Shown in pieces: positions 40,469-52,400 of a DNA stretch of 64,000 bases; the stretch's first letter is position 1; each line of letters begins with the position of its first letter. The stretch lies in assembly GCA_023374025.1 (NCBI GenBank), contig SIJG01000012.1, positions 2,338,248-2,402,247 on the forward strand, given 5' to 3'. This stretch comes from Heterodera schachtii. Taxonomy: Eukaryota; Nematoda; Chromadorea; Rhabditida; Heteroderidae. The position numbers were made by a program, and so were the translations under genes. The notes below the pieces were generated by a model. That model was not told where the DNA came from. It searched no databases and was given only the letters and a program-made list of their open reading frames with translations.

Positions 40469-40510
40469 CCATATAATTTACAACACTAATTATAATAAAA
40501 AGATTTATTG
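39980..40510. other. AT-rich stretch with GCCATAAC-family trace
   Basis: 40060-40200 shows a degraded piece of the foldback repeat family (AATTTTGCATTCTTGGTAAT...TTCTCTATTAGCC). No gene is seen. Confidence 0.4.
40428..40465. repeat. AT dinucleotide microsatellite
   Basis: About 18 consecutive TA units. Confidence 0.9.
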
Positions 40511-40780
40511 TTTCAAAAATGTTTTGATTAATAATCGGGTTATGCGCTGAATGCTTTTGCATATACTTTCATAAATTGGATTGGTCCATTTAAAAATTCC
40601 TTAAAAAAATTCGAAAAAAATATTTTGGCATTTAAATGTTTACTTTTCAATATAAAAACAAATATTTATTAATGAAGCAAAGTGTCCCTACTTTTTGATA
40701 ATGACTATACAATTCGAGATGGGCTAAGGAAAAAACAGAAAATTAAATCGAAAAATGCGAAAAAGTAAATTTCTTCCTTT

Positions 40781-41474
40781 TCATTCTTCCGTTCTTTCTT
40801 TTTCTAATTGATTTTTCCAAATAAAAATGCTATTACGACTAATTTTCAATGTTTTTCTAATTTCTTTGTCATCATTAACGGATTTTCTTTTTTTATGTGC
40901 CAATAAATTTTCATTTTTTCCATTTTTTCTTTTTCCGTTATTCCTTTACAACTAATGCCAAATTGTTTCTTCCATTTTTTAATCATTGCATAACTAACTC
41001 CAATTTTCTTACAAATTTCGGCATAATTTTGTTTCCATTCTTTTGGTGAATATTTTCTCTTTTGCTTATATTCATTTGTCATTTCAATAAAGCGTTGAAC
41101 AATTTCAAGTTTTTGTTCATCAGTTTTTGATTTGTAGCATTTCTTTTGATTAAGGCCAAATTCTTTAATCCATTTATAAATATATAAACGATTTGTCCCC
41201 AATTTTCTCGCTATTTTTGAATTAATTTTATCCCATTCTTTTGTCGGATATTTTTTTCCTTTTTGTTTATTTTTTCTTTTATTTTATAAAATTTTCCAAT
41301 TATTTCTCTTTTTTTGAGTTCATTTCGTTTTTCTTCTTCTTTTTCTTCCCATTTTTCTCCAAATATTACGCCAAATGACTTTTGTTTCAATTTTTCATTA
41401 GCTGATTCAATTTGATCAATTTTAGTGATCAAAAATAAAATAACATTCAAAAAGAATAATATGAATAAATTCAT
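40781..41474 (-). pseudogene. HTH-family gene, unit A, frameshifted
   Basis: The start at 41474 gives MNLFILFFLNVILFLITKID, then a GVIFGEKWEEKEEEKRNELK block. A missing T near 41270 (the codons for IKEKIKQK) shifts the frame. HTH1 (KLGTNRLYIYKWIKEFG) and HTH2 (ICKKIGVSYAMIKKWKKQFG) are open in another frame. A second indel near ENPLMM breaks HTH3, whose end ...EKERTEE reaches 40781. Unit B (43550-44243) lacks the first of these indels. Confidence 0.75.
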
Positions 41475-41725
41475 TTTTCAATTTTATATTTTAAAACTTA
41501 TTCCTTTAATAATATAGAAATAATATAAAATGGAAAATGAAAATGCTTTAATAAACCCAATTTTTGTTGAAATGATTATTAAATAATTTTTTTTTCTTAT
41601 TGATATTATGGCTTAACAAAATTATAAAAATCGTCTTTAATTGATTTTACAGTTTAAAAAAAAGATTTTATTTATCAAATCTATAGAAAAATTAAGAGAA
41701 CTGAAAAAGATGCTCCTTTTAAAAC
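41475..41725 (-). promoter_or_regulatory. Type II family upstream region
   Basis: It contains TTATTCCTTTAATAATATAG, TATTGATATTATGG, CATCTTTAATTGATTTTA-type and AAAGATGCTCCTTTTAAAAC blocks, also found upstream at 44244-44490, 58524-58800 and 61163-61460. It is distinct from the type I arrangement and lacks the ATTGCAAT module. Confidence 0.5.
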
Positions 41726-42907
41726 TTCCGAGAAAACAAATGCCAAAACATAATAAATTACTAATGACTCGGCTACTAATTGGTTTTAAAAGTTAAATTT
41801 GCAACAAAAGAAATTATGATTAATTTAAAAATTGTTAGGATTAATTGAATAAATATATTTATAAGTAGAACAGAAAAATTACTTAATTTATTGAAATAAT
41901 TACTTTTTTTTCTTTTATACAATTTATTTAATGTTCATTAGAAATTAATTTTCGAGCTTTTTGACATGGCGTCATTATTTTGTATTTGGTAACAATTTGA
42001 TAAAATTATGAGGAATAAAAAAATGAAAAAACGGAAATTTTTAAAAATTAATCGCTTAAATATGGGAATAATCGAATTAAAACCTAAAATAAAAATGCAT
42101 TCAAATTAGAATAATAGGATCAAACTCATTTTTAAAATAAAGAAAAAAATTTCTTGATATTTTTCTATAAAAATATTCTTTTCATAATATAAAATGACAA
42201 AATGAAAACGCATCAATTATAATGAAATTTAATTAATGGAAATGTATTATGAAGATACAAATTCAAATTACCTTCATAAACAATTCCAGTTTTGGGGTTT
42301 CCTTAAAAATTTTTGGGTTTTCCAATTTTCTATACTTTTTTCAATTTAAAAAAAACCCATATACTGAAAATATTTCCATGTTTATTGGTTTTAAAAATTT
42401 TTTTTCAAAATTCTGAATTTTTCGTTAATTAATAATTTAAGTATACTTTTTTATAATTATTTTTTTAATCAGTAGAGTAGGAATGATGTTTATTAAAAAG
42501 ATTGTGATTAGTAGAAATAAATTATAATTATTAATAAATATTGTTTATTTTAAAAAGCTATGGAGTAGCAATTTTGCAATAGAATTTGGTGGTTTTTTTT
42601 TTTTAAATTTGTTCGGTTTATAATGCTTTTGGCTAAAAAACAACAAAATTATTTTTGAACATCAACCTTTAAAGCACAAAATTAGAATAAATCCTCGGAT
42701 ATCGAAAAGCCAACAATTTTTAATTCCATTTTTGCTTTTTTTTTCATTTAAGAAAATATGATCAGTAGAACGAATTGGTTTTGTGATTTTTTGCGGAAAT
42801 CAGTAGAAAGCTATTTCTTTTTATGTGAATAAAAAGCAATTAATGGACAAAAAAATATTATTTGGATTTTATTGAAGAAAAAAATTTTTAAATAAAATCC
42901 CGGAAAA

Positions 42908-43254
42908 ATGAAATTATGCCTATTATTCATTTTGATTTTAATTTTAATTACCCTAATTATTCCAAATGAATCAGCTAATGACAAATTGCAGCAAAAGTCA
43001 TTTGGCGAAATATTTGGAGAAAAATGGGAAGAAAAAGAAGAAAACTAAATGAGAGAACAAAAGAGAAATAATTCAAAAATATGTATAAATAAGAGAAATT
43101 AAGCAAAAAGTAAGATAACAATCCACGAAGAATGGAAAAATTGAAGAAAAAATTGCAAAAAAAATAAAAAAAAATTGGGACAAATCGAAAAAATTTATAA
43201 TGGATCAAGAATTAGGACTTAATAAACAAAAATATCACAATCACAAAACGATAA
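42908..43254 (+). pseudogene. HTH-family 5' fragment, unit A
   Basis: MKLCLLFILILILITLIIPN and SFGEIFGEKWEEKEEN end at a TGA near 43051, followed by decayed linker and HTH1 codons (KIGTNRKNL-like) to about 43254. Base deletions are numerous. The unit B partner is at 45703. Confidence 0.65.
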
Positions 43255-43549
43255 AAAAATCGAATTTTAAAATTTTATTGTTAATCAAAAATGTTTTGAT
43301 TAATAATCGGGTTATGCGCTGAATGCTTTTGCATATACTTTCATAAATTGGATTGGTCCATTTAAAAATTCCTTAAAAAATTCGAAAAAAATATTTTGGC
43401 ATTTAAATGTTTACTTTTCAATATAAAACAAATATTTATTAATGAAGCAAAGTGTCCCTACTTTTGATAATGACTATACAATTCGAGATGGGCTAAGGAA
43501 AAAACAGAAAATTAAATCGAAAAATGCGAAAAAGTAAATTTCTTCCTTT

Positions 43550-44243
43550 TCATTCTTCCGTTTTTTCTTTTTCTAATTGATTTTTTCCAAATAAAAATGC
43601 TATTTCGACTAATTTTCAATGTTTTTCTAATTTCTTTGTCATCATTAACGGATTTTCTTTTTTTATGTGCCAATAAATTTTCATTTTTTCCATTTTTTCT
43701 TTTTCCGTTATTCCTTTACAACTAATGCCAAATTGTTTCTTCCATTTTTTAATCATTGCATAACTAACTCCAATTTTCTTACAAATTTCGGCATAATTTT
43801 GTTTCCATTCTTTTGGTGAATATTTTCTCTTTTGCTTATCTTCATTTGTCATTTCAATAAAGCGTTGAACAATTTCAAGTTTTTGTTCATCAGTTTTTGA
43901 TTTGTAGCATTTCTTTTGATTAAGGCCAAATTCTTTAATCCATTTATAAATATATAAACGATTTGTCCCCAATTTTCTCGCTATTTTTGAATTAATTTTA
44001 TCCCATTCTTTTGTCGGATATTTTTTTCCTTTTTGTTTTATTTTTTCTTTTATTTTATAAATTTTCCAATTATTTCTCTTTTTTGAGTTCATTTCGTTTT
44101 TCTTCTTCTTTTTCTTCCCATTTTTCTCCAAATATTTCGCCAAATGACTTTTGTTTCAATTTTTCATTAGCTGATTCAATTTGATCAATTTTAGTGATCA
44201 AAAATAAAATAACATTCAAAAAGAATAATATGAATAAATTCAT
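43550..44243 (-). pseudogene. HTH-family gene, unit B, frameshifted
   Basis: The ATG at 44243 opens the same MNLFILFF leader as unit A and a GEIFGEKWEEKEEE block. One T is missing in the run near 44080-44090, where unit A is intact, so the frame breaks after RNEL. From there HTH1 and HTH2 are continuous (frame open 44143-43616), with the same HTH3 indel as unit A. The two units thus carry one shared and at least one private frame break. Confidence 0.75.
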
Positions 44244-45702
44244 TTTTCAATTTTATATTTTAAAACTTATTCCTTTAATAATATAGAAATAATATAAAAT
44301 GGAAAATGAAAATGCTTTAATAAACCCAATTTTTGTTGAAATGATTATTAAATAATTTTTTTTTCTTATTGATATTATGGCTTAACAAAATTATAAAAAT
44401 CGTCTTTAATTGATTTTACAGTTTAAAAAAAAGATTTTATTTATCAAATCTATAGAAAAATTAAGAGAACTGAAAAAGATGCTCCTTTTAAAACTTCCGA
44501 GAAAACAAATGCCAAAACATAATAAATTACTAATGACTCGGCTACTAATTGGTTTTAAAAGTTAAATTTGCAACAAAAGAAATTATGATTAATTTAAAAA
44601 TTGTTAGGATTAATTGAATAAATATATTTATAAGTAGAACAGAAAAATTACTTAATTTATTGAAATAATTACTTTTTTTTTCTTTTATACAATTTATTTA
44701 ATGTTCATTAGAAATTAATTTTCGAGCTTTTTGACATGGCGTCATTATTTTGTATTTGGCAACAATTTTATAAAACTATGAGGAATAAAAAAATGAAAAA
44801 ACGGAAATTTTTTAAAAATTAATCGCTTAAATATGGGAATAATCGAATTAAAACCTAAAATAAAAATGCATTCAAATAGAATAATAGGATCAAACTCATT
44901 TTTAAAATAAAGAAAAAAATTTCTTGATATTTTTCTATAAAAATATTCTTTTAATAATATAAAATGACAAAATGAAAACGCATCAATTATAATGAAATTT
45001 AATTAATGGAAATGTATTATGAAGATACAAATTCAAATTACCTTCATAAACAATTCCAGTTTTGGGGTTTCCTTAAAAATTTTTGGGTTTTCCAATTTTC
45101 TATACTTTTTTCAATTTAAAAAAAGCCATATACTGAAAATATTTCAATGTTTATTGGTTTTAAAATTTTTTTTCAAAATTCTGAATTTTTCGTTAATTAA
45201 TAATTTAATTATACTTTTTTATAATTATTTTTTTAATCAGTAGAGTAGGAATGAAGTTTATTAAAAAGATTGTGATTAGTAGAAATAAATTATAATTATT
45301 AATAAATATTGTTTATTTTAAAAAGCTATGGAGTAGCAATTTTGCAATAGAATTTGGTGGTTTTTTTTTTTTAAATTTGTTCGGTTTATAATGCTTTTGG
45401 CTAAAAAACAATAAAAAAATTTTTGAACACCAACCTTTAAAAGCACAAAGTTAGAATAAATCCTTGAAAAGCGAAAACCCAACAATTTTTAATTCCATTT
45501 TTGCTCAATGATAGAAAAAAAAAATTATTTAAAAAAAATCTTTTTTTCATTTAAATAAATATGATCAGTAGAGCGAATTGTTTGCGGAAATCAGTAGAAA
45601 GCTGTTTCTTTTCATGTGAATAAAAAGGCCAATTAATGGATAAAAAAAATATTATTTTGGATTTTATTGAAGAAAAAAAAATTTAAATAAAGTCCCGGAA
45701 AA

Positions 45703-46036
45703 ATGAAATTATGCCTATTATTCATTTTGATTTTAATTTTAATTACCCTAATTATTCCAAATGAATCAGCTAATGGCAAATTGCAGCAAAAGTCATTTTG
45801 ATGAAATATTTGAGAAAAATGGGAAGAAAAAGAAGAAAATTTGGAAGAAAAAAGAGAAATAATTAAAAAATATTATAAAACAAAAGAGAAAATAAAGGAA
45901 AAAGAAGGAAAATATTCAAAAAAAGAATGGGAAAAAATTGTACAAAAAATAACGAAAAAATTGGGGACAAATCGAAAATATATTTATGAATGGATCAGAG
46001 AATTAGGACTTAATAAACGAAAATGTCACAAAAGCA
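45703..46036 (+). pseudogene. HTH-family 5' fragment, unit B
   Basis: MKLCLLFILILILITLIIPN and LQQKSF are followed by an extra T (TTTTGATGAAATATTT) and a loss of two bases in the FGEKW codons. The frame is then open through NLEEKREIIKKYYKTKEKIK, HTH1 (ITKKLGTNRKYIYEWIRELG) and LNKRKCHKS, where family similarity ends. Confidence 0.65.
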
Positions 46037-46325
46037 TGAGCTCAAACAAAAGTAACGATAAAAAAAAAAAGATTTTTATTTGTTTTAATTTATTTTCTAA
46101 TAAATGTAACATTTTGTGTATTCTCCTGAATAGTAAAAAGACTGTGTTCGATCAACAACAATTATATACATATTAAAAAAATATATGTAAATTCAAAAAA
46201 TTTTCTATTTGTGATTTTAATTTTTATTCAAAAATGGCTACAACATTAAATGGAAAAATCAATGAATAATTTGGCGTAATAAACAATTTAAAACAAAAAT
46301 TTTCATGCATATTTAATTCTTTATC

Positions 46326-47018
46326 TTATAATAATTCTTTTTCTAATTGATTTTTCCAAATAAAAATGCTATTTCGACTAATTTTCAATATTTTTGCAAT
46401 TTTTTGGTCACTCATTTTTGGATTTTCTTTTTTTATTTGCCAATAAATTTTTATTTTTTCCATTTTCTCTTTTTCCGTTATTCTTTTACAATGAATGCCA
46501 AATTGTTTCTTCCATTTCTTAATCATTGCATAACTAACTCCGATTTTCGTACAAATTTCTTTATAATTTTGATGCCATTCTTTTAAAGAATATTTTCTTT
46601 TTTGCTTATATTCATTTGTCATTTCAATGAATTTTTGCACAATTTCGAATTTTTCTTCAGCAGTTTTTGATTTGTAGCTTTTTTGTATTTTTTGATTAAG
46701 CCCTAATTCTTTAATCCATTCATAAATATATTGGCGATTTGTCCCCAATTTTCTTGCTATTTTTGAATTAATTTTACTCCTTTCTTTCGCTGAATATTTC
46801 CTTCCTTTTTGCTTAATTTTTTCTTTTATTTTATAATATTTTTCAATTATTTCTCGTTTTTTGAGTTCATTTCGTTTTTCTTCTTCTTTTTCTTCCCATT
46901 TTTCTCCAAATATTTCGTCAAATGATTTCTGTTGTAATTTTTTGTCGACTGTTTCAATTTGGTCAATTTTAATGACCCAATAAAATATAATTGGTATTAA
47001 TAATAGGCGAAGTTTCAT
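46326..47018 (-). CDS. Secreted triple-HTH family protein, intact (230 aa)
   Basis: I chose the start at 47018, which gives MKLRLLLIPIIFYWVIKIDQ; an upstream in-frame ATG at 47033 would put charged MEVKK before the leader. SFDEIFGEKWEEKEEEKRNE is at about 29-48. HTH1 is IARKLGTNRQYIYEWIKELG, HTH2 ICTKIGVSYAMIKKWKKQFG and HTH3 IAKILKISRNSIFIWKNQLE. The ending EKELL differs from the usual FGEE. The frame is uninterrupted. Confidence 0.8.
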   Translation of the reverse strand: MKLRLLLIPIIFYWVIKIDQIETVDKKLQQKSFDEIFGEKWEEKEEEKRNELKKREIIEKYYKIKEKIKQKGRKYSAKERSKINSKIARKLGTNRQYIYEWIKELGLNQKIQKSYKSKTAEEKFEIVQKFIEMTNEYKQKRKYSLKEWHQNYKEICTKIGVSYAMIKKWKKQFGIHCKRITEKEKMEKIKIYWQIKKENPKMSDQKIAKILKISRNSIFIWKNQLEKELL

Positions 47019-47289
47019 CTTCTTCACTTCCAAATAAATTTAATAGATAAATTTTTTTCTTGTAATAATGTAATTTTGATTATTCTTTTGCATTTTTATT
47101 TGTGTAAAAATCGCCTTTCTACTGGTTTCTTGTAAATAAAAATCCTACTTAATTGAAAATATATAATACTTTTGTTTAATTATATAATTCTTCTACTGAT
47201 CATGGAATAATATAATATAATTTAAATTAAAATTCGATTTTTATTTTTATTTTTTTTGAGAATATGAATAAATTTTCACTTTTTGATTC

Positions 47290-47545
47290 CAATGATTTTT
47301 GTTCCAACTTTTTCTTTTCTGATTCAATTGGAATAAATAGGGTAATTAAAATTAAAATTAAACAAAATAATAGTAATAATTTCATTTTCATTCGGAATGT
47401 TATGATAATTTTTCTTTATTATTTTCAAATAGATTAAATTTACTCATACAAAGCAATAATAAATTTCCATTTTCTCATTAAATAAATTCCAAATTGTTTC
47501 TTCCATCTCTATTTTTCTTTTATTTTATAATAATTTTCAATTATT
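47290..47545 (-). pseudogene. HTH-family 5' scraps
   Basis: 47295-47395 gives MKMKLLLLFCLILILITLFI then SEKKKLEQKS on the minus strand; 47475-47545 gives a QIIENYYKIKEK-like piece and a WKKQFG-like piece out of order. They are rearranged remnants. Confidence 0.5.
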
Positions 47546-47660
47546 TGTTTAGAAAATGAAAGATAAATAAATTTTTAATAATATTTTTTTATTTGTTTTA
47601 CATCCAATACAATTTATAAAATCGAATTTTAATTCGTCAAAATTCAAATTAAAAAAAAAA

Positions 47661-50600
47661 TTAAATTGCCGATTGGCCAAATTGGGTTCTCGACAAAAAT
47701 ATGGTGAGCAATAACGAGATGAACATTGTGCAGCCAATAATTGTAAAATGAATTTGAAAGCCAATAATGTTGAGTAGAAATTGTGAAAGCAATGCGTTGA
47801 GAACACCGGCAAAAAACTAAAAAAAATTAAAGTTAAATTTAAATTTTTTTTAATTAAATAATTTGCTATTTATATATAAATATAGAAAAATTTATTTTTT
47901 TTTTAATAATAATAATAATTATTTTTTTTTTTTATATAAATATAAATAATTAATTTTATGCGTTAAATAAATTTTAAAATGCAAAAATAATTATTCAAAT
48001 AAAATTTTTATTTTTATATTTTGTTTTTAAGTTGTTGACCATTGCCATCTGAAGGCAACCATATGAAAAGCCAAAATTATCACAACCAAAACAGCGATGT
48101 GTTGCATATGGAACAAGCGAAAAAGTGCCGCCAACGCTGCAAAACATGGCACAAATCTAATTAAAAATAAATTTTAAAATAACATTTATATTTTTTTTAC
48201 AACCCAAATAAAATATAATGCCGGCACTCCCGAAAGTTTGACCAGACCCAATGTCCACATCAGAACAGCACCGACAGTGCAAACAATACTCATTGAAAAT
48301 TGATAAGAAAACTGTAAAAAAGGGGAAAATAAATTTTTAATTTTTTTTAAAATTAATTTTAAATAAATAAAATAAAAATTTAATAATCCTCCAACTTTAT
48401 CCGCAATGGCACCCCACGAAATTCGGCTAAATGTGTTAAACACAGCAGCAAATGAATTTATTGTGGCCAGAAAGAAATCGTCATGGATAAATGTCTGTCC
48501 ATATTCCTTAAATCGAATAAAAACAATTTTTTAATAAATAAATTTAAATAAAATTATTTTTTTGCTAATTAAAATTTAAATACAATTAATTACCTTATAA
48601 AATCCACTAATTGTTTGTGTCCAAATATCGTTGAGTACAAGAGTAAAAAATAAGAAGAAAAATGTGTCAGAGCATAAAATCGCAGATTTTGAATGGGTTG
48701 GAGCCTATAAAAATTTAATTTAAAATTATTTTAATAAATTTTCATTTTAATAATCATTAGTGCCAAGAATTTAGTGTGGAAGTTGACAATTTTTTTCGCA
48801 TTGTAACAAATTTAAAAAAAATAGTAAATAGTTGCAGAATTTTAGTGAATTTTTTTTTTAATAAATCATTTTTTAATAAAAAAATATATTGATTAAAATA
48901 ATTTGCTAATTTCTTTGTTTTCCTATCATTTTAATGGTTAGTGCGCTATAAATTTTTTTTTTATAGATTTGTCGAAATTTCTCAAAATTTTAGCCCCGGA
49001 AAATACAAAATTTGTCATCAAAAGTCAGAAAAACTCTGAAATTCATGACCCTTTCGAACCCTGTGTATACATTATAATGTGTTGTTGTTGCATATGAAAT
49101 ACATGAAGCCACCGAATTGCGCGGTTCATGGACCATTCTTAGAGGCTGTTGTTCAAAATTATCGCTCTGATCAGATTGACATTTCAACAACATTTGATTT
49201 GGTTTCTAAATACAAAATACGACAGATTTTGGCTAAAATAATAATTACTTTTTTAATATCATTCTTAATTTTAATATTATTAAATTCATGTCAATAAATA
49301 TTAATTTCTTTAATTTGTTTTTTTTCTAAACTCTTTATTATATTTAGTGATCTTATTTTAATTTACAATATTAATGATCTCGTAAACTAAAATAATTAAT
49401 TAATGGAATTAATTGTTTCATAGAAAATTTATTTATTTATTATATATAATTTAAAAAATTTTGAGTATAATATTGCTTACTGGATCTGCAATAAAAAATA
49501 ATGCAACAAATTGCAATGTGCCAAAAATGGTGGCCAACAAAAGGAACATTTTTGGCACTCTCTCCAGCAATTCTGGTTGTGTAAAATAACTGCAAAAATA
49601 AATTTATTTAAAATTTCATTTTAATTTAAATACCCTGTAGAATCAATGTTTAGGTTGTCAGGGTTAATGTATTTGGTCTGAATTGGCGACATTATGAAGG
49701 CACCACTGCCAAAACCAGCAGTAATAAGGCCGCTGACGAGGCCAACACGGTGAGGTAGCCACTTAAAAAAACAAAATGAATAAATCAAATTAATGTTTTA
49801 TAAAAATAATTTTTCATTAATTTTTATTAAATAAATAGCATAAAATTTAAATTAAATTAAATTAAGTATGGTCTTATTACTCAAAAAATTAATAACTATT
49901 TATCTAATTATGCAGCCAATATTAAAAAAGATATTTTAATAATATTCCATTTTTTCAAATTTTTACATTTTGAATAAATATAAAAATTTTGATATTATTA
50001 AATAAGACCTTAATTATACATTTAAAAATTAGAATTAAGTGCCTCAATTTATTACAAAAAAATTATTATGTAACCAAAACATTATTACAAAAATAATGAC
50101 TTAATTTAAGTTGAACGTATAAAAATGAAAAAATAAATTCAAAATGAACACACCTTCTGGCATTGTGTCAACACACAATTGTATGCAACGCCATGGCCAA
50201 AAGCAGCAAAAAATCCCAGTGTAATGAACTGAATGAATGATAAAGTATTAGCCATTAAAAAATATAAATTAGGTGTTAATTAATGATAAAGAAATTAGCC
50301 AATAAAAGTATAAATTAGATTAGGTAATTAATTACCAATGAAAAATAAGATTTTTGTATGGCCAGGTAAGAAAGTGCCACTCCCAATGTGTACAGAAATG
50401 AGCCAAATGCTGCTCCCCATCGTGCGCCAATCACTTTCTCAAGATAACCACCGACAAGAAAAGCGAAAGGAAATCCAGCTAAATATTTAACATTTATTTA
50501 ATTTTAAATTTATAAAAGTTTTTTAATAAAATTTTTTCATAAATATTGAAGAAAATTTTATGAAATTTTCAAGCGGCGCTTATAATTTTATTTCCGATTG

Positions 50601-51025
50601 CATTTGGATTTCTCAAATTTTGTACATTCTTAGAAATGAATGCCTGTCAATTCAAACCATATTAAGACCAAAAAACTTGAACGCAAAATTACCGGTACGA
50701 AAAATTTTTAAAGAAAATTATTTTCCGATTAAATATTTAAATAAAATTTTTTGTAAAATTTTACCCAGTAAACTCTGAAACCATATTAATGTGCCATCAT
50801 TTAACTCAGGATCGACTTTCCAGCGTAAATATGATGCCAAATATGGGAGCAAATTCCCTATAAATTAATTTAAAATTTATTTAATTTCAAATTATATAAT
50901 TTAAATAAATTACCGAATGTGTACACGAGTCCGTAAGTGAATTGCAGAATAATTCCTGCAATTATAACAACATATGCACGTGAATTTGGTGAAATATGTT
51001 TCAGAATAGGATCATCGGTGTCCAT
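47661..51025 (-). CDS. Major facilitator superfamily transporter (OFA/monocarboxylate-like), 11 exons
   Basis: Exons, minus strand: 50914-51025, 50765-50857, 50336-50478, 50154-50228, 49634-49761, 49481-49589, 48594-48704, 48396-48506, 48201-48311, 48040-48156 and 47661-47816. All introns are GT-AG and phases agree, giving about 421 residues. The protein has a short polar N terminus, then about twelve hydrophobic segments. MFS signatures include GGYLEKVIGARW after the second segment, GLVSGLITAGFGSGAF in the fifth and FSRISWGAIADK in the central loop. These fit oxalate/formate-antiporter-like or monocarboxylate-type carriers in a membrane; the substrate is unknown. The donors of exon 8 (GTTGGA) and exon 10 (GTCAAC) are weak and least certain. 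Confidence 0.85.
48705..49480 (-). other. Longest intron of the transporter gene
   Basis: At 776 bases it is about twice the length of the next longest intron. It contains a coding-like, less AT-rich patch near 49010-49225 (plus frame KPPNCAVHGPFLEAVVQNYR...). No splice context or family supports a nested gene; it may be an inserted fragment. Confidence 0.5.
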
Positions 51026-51312
51026 TTCAATTGTTTAAAAACATTAAAAATTAGATTATTTAAATTTAGGATAAAAGGATTAATGAAAAAGGTATTTTTT
51101 TTAAACAAAACTGATAAAAATTTTGAATTAATATTATTAATTTAATGATTATGATTTTTAATAAAGACACTGAAAAATTCAATCAATTAATCAAAATGAA
51201 TTAATTCATTTTACTAATTAGGAAAATATAAATTCCGTAAAGTAAAATGAATTCAATTAAATTAATAATATATTTTGTTACCAAAAATTTAAAAAAAAGG
51301 GAAGACAAATTT

Positions 51313-51350
51313 ATCACAAAGTGATTGGAGTCATCAGACGGACTGATGAC
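51313..51350. promoter_or_regulatory. Two short palindromes upstream of the transporter gene
   Basis: ATCAC-AAA-GTGAT (51313-51325) and GTCATCAG-ACGGA-CTGATGAC (51330-51350) lie about 290-325 bases before the ATG. The TCATCA/TGATGA halves resemble bZIP-type half-sites, but this is only a sequence resemblance. Confidence 0.3.
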
Positions 51351-51430
51351 AGCAGAAACTGAGAATGAATGACTTGTCCTTATCTCCGCGAAAAGTTTCT
51401 AATTAATGAATTTTTTTATCCTTTTTAATT

Positions 51431-51817
51431 TTAAAATAAAAAATACGTTTTTAAATAATAAATTTTAAAATGAAAAAATAATAATTTGTGATTTTTTGTA
51501 GCATTAATTGACAAAACAATTTTTGCAATGATGCAATTTTTTGCTTCCATTACAACAATTTTGCCTGATAAAAAGTTCTTCTTTATGTTTTTGCCACCAT
51601 TTTTATCAGCAAAATGTTTTCTGCTCATCACAAATATTCTTCCATAATTGTTGAAGCAATTGGTAAAAAACTTTTTATGAGTAAACAAAAAATATAAAAT
51701 AAAATAATATAAATTTAAAATTAAAAAATGATGCTTCATAGGCTCATGCCATTCATGAAATGTGAAATGAATTAAAAAAAATAAGTATAAAAAGCAAATA
51801 AATTGCTGATTTTTCAA
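51431..51817 (-). CDS. Possible small gene or exon, unknown
   Basis: A 128-codon frame starts with MKNQQFICFLYLFFLIHFTF, which could act as a signal peptide, followed by a part less biased in composition (YGRIFVMSRKHFADKNGGKN, then IVVMEAKNCIIAKIVLSINA). I recognise no family. In such AT-rich DNA a frame of this length can occur by chance. Confidence 0.2.
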   Translation of the reverse strand: MKNQQFICFLYLFFLIHFTFHEWHEPMKHHFLILNLYYFILYFLFTHKKFFTNCFNNYGRIFVMSRKHFADKNGGKNIKKNFLSGKIVVMEAKNCIIAKIVLSINATKNHKLLFFHFKIYYLKTYFLF

Positions 51818-51819
51818 TA

Positions 51820-52400
51820 AATAAATGTATTTTTATGTAAAAAAAAATCAAATTCTTTCCTATTTTCTATCTTTAAATAAAAAGAAAAATTAATGAAATT
51901 AAAAAATCGAGAATTTAAAATCATCTTGGCGTGTCTGCTCTTGCTAATTAACTTGTCTTTGTCTCGCTTGGCAAACAAAAAAGCTTTTTATTGATTTTTG
52001 TTTTGGAAAATAATTTTATAAAAGCATGATTTTTGACCCCAAATGCTGATTTTTTGTAGGCCAATGCTGATTTTGAAAATGTTCAGTTGCCAGCCCTGGT
52101 TTTAGGCTTCTAAGTCAAACTTTTTCATGCTGATTTTTGACTTATGATTTTGACTATTAAAAAAGTTGTAGAAAAAATTTCGCAATTTCTTGGAATTTCG
52201 CGTTACGCATACGCCAAAATTTTTTCGGTTTCCAAACGGTTAGTTACCATCTGATCTGATCAGATCAAGATTAAAATTCTGAATTTTCCCGGCCCCGGTT
52301 TTGCCAAATATAGCCCCGATCAGTGACACTCTATCTAGTACTAGGCTATTCTCTGCACAGTGGAGCGAACTCTTCATGCTTCAGTGTTAGACAAATTGTT
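51820..52400. mobile_element. hAT-type end fragments
   Basis: TTGCCAGCCCTG near 52088 is, reversed, the common hAT terminus CAGGGCTGGCAA. It is preceded by AATGCTGATTTT repeats (52020-52080) and followed by a second less AT-rich patch (TTTCGCGTTACGCATACGCC near 52195; CCCGGCCCCGGTTTTGCC near 52290). Neither has a matching left end or target duplication. Confidence 0.35.

Larger units (their letters stand above)
40514..43285. repeat. Tandem duplication unit A (about 2.77 kb)
   Basis: From CAAAAATGTTTTGATTAATA this unit repeats in the same orientation from 43286. It holds a minus-strand HTH-family gene (40781-41474) and a plus-strand family 5' part (42908-43254) arranged head to head about 1.4 kb apart. 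The units are nearly identical and differ mainly in homopolymer lengths. Confidence 0.9.
43286..46040. repeat. Tandem duplication unit B
   Basis: A direct repeat of 40514-43285. The right edge fades after the HTH1 codons of the plus-strand copy near 46040. Confidence 0.9.

Noticed and set aside
48990..49297. A nested gene inside the longest transporter intron
   Set aside because: Overlapping frames on both strands look partly coding-like, but neither has a recognised domain, splice sites or initiation context.
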